Shown here piece after piece: positions 61,837-64,000 of a stretch of DNA of 64,000 nucleotides. The number at the start of each line of letters is the position of its first letter. The stretch's first letter is position 1. The translations under genes and the position numbers were made by a program. The notes under the pieces are model-generated. The model did no database searches. It was not told where the DNA came from and saw nothing but the letters and a program-made list of their open reading frames with translations. Origin of the DNA: Chitinophaga rhizophila (GTDB taxonomy: Bacteria; Bacteroidota; Bacteroidia; Chitinophagales; Chitinophagaceae); the NCBI RefSeq assembly GCF_019492185.1, contig NZ_JAICCF010000001.1:1798001-1862000 (forward strand), read 5' to 3'.

Positions 61837-64000
61837 ATACAGCGGGTAACTTTTTGATGATGAATATTACGTTCGAGGTATATCTGGTATTGTCTATCTG
61901 TTCCATTACTGCGCCGTTTGCAGCAACGATTTCCCGCATACGGGAAGAAGAAAAGAAGGACAAGGGTTTATCCTTTGTTTTGTTGAAGCCAATTAACTTG
62001 GTAGAGAATAACTCTGTCAGCTTAGTACCTTCATGGCGCTTTTCCAGATCGCTGTCTCCATCCCTTACAATGATGACGCCATTGTCATTCAGCTGGCCGA
62101 TACAGGCCGACAATACCTTTTCCTGTTCATGCGGTTGCAGATAATGCAGTACATCGCTGATGACGTAGGCATCATACTGCCCGAAGGTGTAATTGGTAAT
62201 ATCGGCATGGGCAAAGCTCACCTTTTCATTACGCAGGTAACAGTGTTGCGCAGTGGTTATTTTCTCTTCGTCATAGTCCAACCCTTTCACTTCTCTGTCT
62301 GCAGAGAGCCAATGCAGCATGTAGCTCATGAAGCCATAGCCACACCCGATATCGAGTATACGGCCCTTCTTGGGTAATAACTGGTCGAACAGGGCATAAT
62401 TACCTTCCAGTTTTGTTTTGATACGCATGTACCACTCCAATACCGGACCTTTATAGATATAGCTGTAAATGAGTTGCTGACGGAAATAGGCAGGCGTTTC
62501 GGTCTCACTGCGGAGCTTTTCATAAGCAGCCTTAAAATAGCGGCTGACCTGTTTAGTACGTGCGGCGTATCCTTCACCCCAGCTGTCATCTCCGGCTTTG
62601 ATCCTGGGCAGGTATTGTACGGTAATAGTACCGTCTTTCAGCAGGAAATCATTTTTACTCATGGTATAGGCGGTGCCATGCAGCATGATAGGCAATATGT
62701 CCAGGCCCAGCTGCTCAGCAATGTAAAATGCGCCTTTATGAAAGCGTTTGACGCTGGCATCAACAGAGCGGGTACCTTCTGGGTATACAACGATAGAGTA
62801 CCCTTCCGCTACCTTCCTGCGTAGCTTTTCAATACTACCTTCTGCACCTTCAGCTACCGGGTAGTAATCGGCCATCCTCACAACAGCGCCGAATACAGGT
62901 GAGTTCCATACCCAATCGCTGGTCAGCAATATTACCTTGGGATGCAGCATAGTAGAAACCAGTATATCCAGGAAAGACTGATGATTACTGATAATGACCG
63001 CAGGAGTGTCCAGCTTTTCTCCCAGCGGATTAATGATCTTCTTTTTCACATTACCCATGATGTAAATCACAGATCTGGTGTAAGCAGATAATATACGGTG
63101 GTAGAGATATTTAGCTTGTTCTTTCTTCTTAAATGGATTGTACTTCACCAGTATCCAGCCAATTACGGTTAATACCAGGCAGCCTATGGTGAAATAAGTA
63201 AATGCGAAAACTGACTTTAACCAGCCGTGCATGGTCCAGGGAGCCCTGCCTTTTTTTACACGATTAGTAATCAGCCAGTTAAAGAGTAATGGTATCAGTA
63301 CCTGGGAGGTCAATACCACACAACTGATACCTATGATAGAGATCAGAGCTACCGACTGCAGTGAGGGATGTTTGGCAAAGATCATAACGCCTATACCCAG
63401 GATGGTCGTTAATGCAGACAGGAAGATTGAGGACCGGAAAGAGGACAGATTTTCCTTTTTCCCGTATTTATATTCCTGCATCAGTCCATCCATGGTGAAG
63501 ATGCTATAGTCATCTCCGAGGCCGAAAATGAAGGTGCTGAGAATGATATTAACAATATTGAATTTAATGCCGAATAAGCCCATTATACCCAGAATCCAGA
63601 CCCAGCTGATTAACATTGGTATAAAGGTGATCAATGCCAGCTCTATACGTCCGTATGAAATAAGCAGCGCTGCAAATACCAGGAGCGACGTCATCCAGGC
63701 TATACTGTTAAATTCATCACGGATTACTACAGCCAGACGGTTAGCTACATATTGCTTATCGAAGATGGTAGTATGTTCCTGATGGCCAAGCGCCTCATAT
63801 ACACTATTCTTTTGTGCGGGATCTATTTTGAGGAGCGTAACCAGGGATACACTGCCTGGTTTCTCTGTAATAAAATCACCCAGGTTGCCTGTTCGTAATG
63901 CTTGCAGCTCTTCATCAGGTATAACAGTAAAGTCCTGCTGTAACCAGTTGGCAAAAGAGTCGAATGCAGCCGTTTTATAGCCTACTGCAGGGCCATGCTG
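61826..64000 (-). CDS. MMPL-type exporter fused to PlsC acyltransferase and SAM methyltransferase (N terminus outside window)
   Basis: Open frame from the window edge to 61826, at least 724 codons; no start is visible. The ATG at 63694 is internal because the frame continues open and protein-like to base 64000. Order: soluble loop and transmembrane segments of an MMPL/RND-like exporter (to about residue 300), a PlsC-type acyltransferase (NHQSFLDILV and YPEGTRSVD), and a class I methyltransferase (ILDIGCGYGFMSYML and VKGLDYDEEKI) at the C terminus. The joining of export, acylation and methylation fits late steps of a lipid-linked pigment at the membrane. It is the most upstream gene of the operon visible here. 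Confidence 0.85.
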   Translation of the reverse strand, partial: QHGPAVGYKTAAFDSFANWLQQDFTVIPDEELQALRTGNLGDFITEKPGSVSLVTLLKIDPAQKNSVYEALGHQEHTTIFDKQYVANRLAVVIRDEFNSIAWMTSLLVFAALLISYGRIELALITFIPMLISWVWILGIMGLFGIKFNIVNIILSTFIFGLGDDYSIFTMDGLMQEYKYGKKENLSSFRSSIFLSALTTILGIGVMIFAKHPSLQSVALISIIGISCVVLTSQVLIPLLFNWLITNRVKKGRAPWTMHGWLKSVFAFTYFTIGCLVLTVIGWILVKYNPFKKKEQAKYLYHRILSAYTRSVIYIMGNVKKKIINPLGEKLDTPAVIISNHQSFLDILVSTMLHPKVILLTSDWVWNSPVFGAVVRMADYYPVAEGAEGSIEKLRRKVAEGYSIVVYPEGTRSVDASVKRFHKGAFYIAEQLGLDILPIMLHGTAYTMSKNDFLLKDGTITVQYLPRIKAGDDSWGEGYAARTKQVSRYFKAAYEKLRSETETPAYFRQQLIYSYIYKGPVLEWYMRIKTKLEGNYALFDQLLPKKGRILDIGCGYGFMSYMLHWLSADREVKGLDYDEEKITTAQHCYLRNEKVSFAHADITNYTFGQYDAYVISDVLHYLQPHEQEKVLSACIGQLNDNGVIIVRDGDSDLEKRHEGTKLTELFSTKLIGFNKTKDKPLSFFSSSRMREIVAANGAVMEQIDNTRYTSNVIFIIKKLPAVYAV

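Noticed and set aside
63694-63694. ATG as start of the MMPL fusion
   Set aside because: The frame stays open and protein-like up to base 64000 (for example FITEKPGSVSLVTLLKI upstream), so this Met is internal.

Overview
The window reads as chromosomal DNA of a Bacteroidota bacterium, most likely Chitinophagaceae (Chitinophaga-like). The reasons are four SusC/SusD pairs, a gliding-motility-type (type IX secretion) C-terminal domain, TAnnTTTG promoter boxes with few Shine-Dalgarno sites, RskA-type and FecI/FecR regulatory pairs, and a pigment operon of the flexirubin type at the right edge. The genus is inferred from gene content; no search was run. There are no rRNA or tRNA genes, insertion sequences or CRISPR arrays that I can see.

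Layout. 1-2.5 kb: ilvE with a leader-peptide attenuator, and a sugar nucleotidyltransferase. 2.7-8.6 kb: GH29 fucosidase, GH20 hexosaminidase, an ACC-deaminase-like PLP enzyme and a small secreted protein. 8.7-12.5 kb: a short-repeat patch, lipB, an RluD-type pseudouridine synthase and a secreted PKD/Ig-like protein with a type B sorting domain. 12.6-16.6 kb: a secreted protein of unknown function and two tandem sigma/anti-sigma pairs. 16.7-21.8 kb: housekeeping genes (trmH-type methyltransferase, ubiA-like prenyltransferase, ruvX, def on the minus strand; mutS on the plus strand).

21.9-37.5 kb is the most unusual part, a minus-strand island. It carries two paralogous secreted proteins that join a c-type haem motif to a type II copper monooxygenase-like (PHM-like) region, a thioredoxin-fold redoxin, two SusC/SusD pairs and a LacI regulator. 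A perfect LacI-type palindrome lies in front of the first susC. 37.7-50.7 kb holds an AraC regulator and then a FecI/FecR-controlled locus with two further SusC/SusD pairs, the first SusC carrying an STN signalling domain. 50.9-56.9 kb: a secreted esterase, an SPFH membrane protein co-transcribed with a ribbon-helix-helix protein, a spacer with three strong hairpins, and an M1 peptidase/HupE/DUF6702 group. 56.9-64 kb: a tight minus-strand operon (adenylate-forming ligase, AcpS, C45-type hydrolase, FAD oxidoreductase, and an MMPL-acyltransferase-methyltransferase fusion cut by the window edge) that matches part of a flexirubin/aryl-polyene pathway.

Best regulatory find: the ilvE leader at 1278-1513. 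A 37-residue peptide with a dense Ile/Leu/Val run precedes a perfect 12-bp terminator. Three short segments can pair in mutually exclusive ways, as in classical ribosome-mediated attenuation. Best enzymatic find: the cytochrome c/copper-monooxygenase/redoxin/SusCD island.
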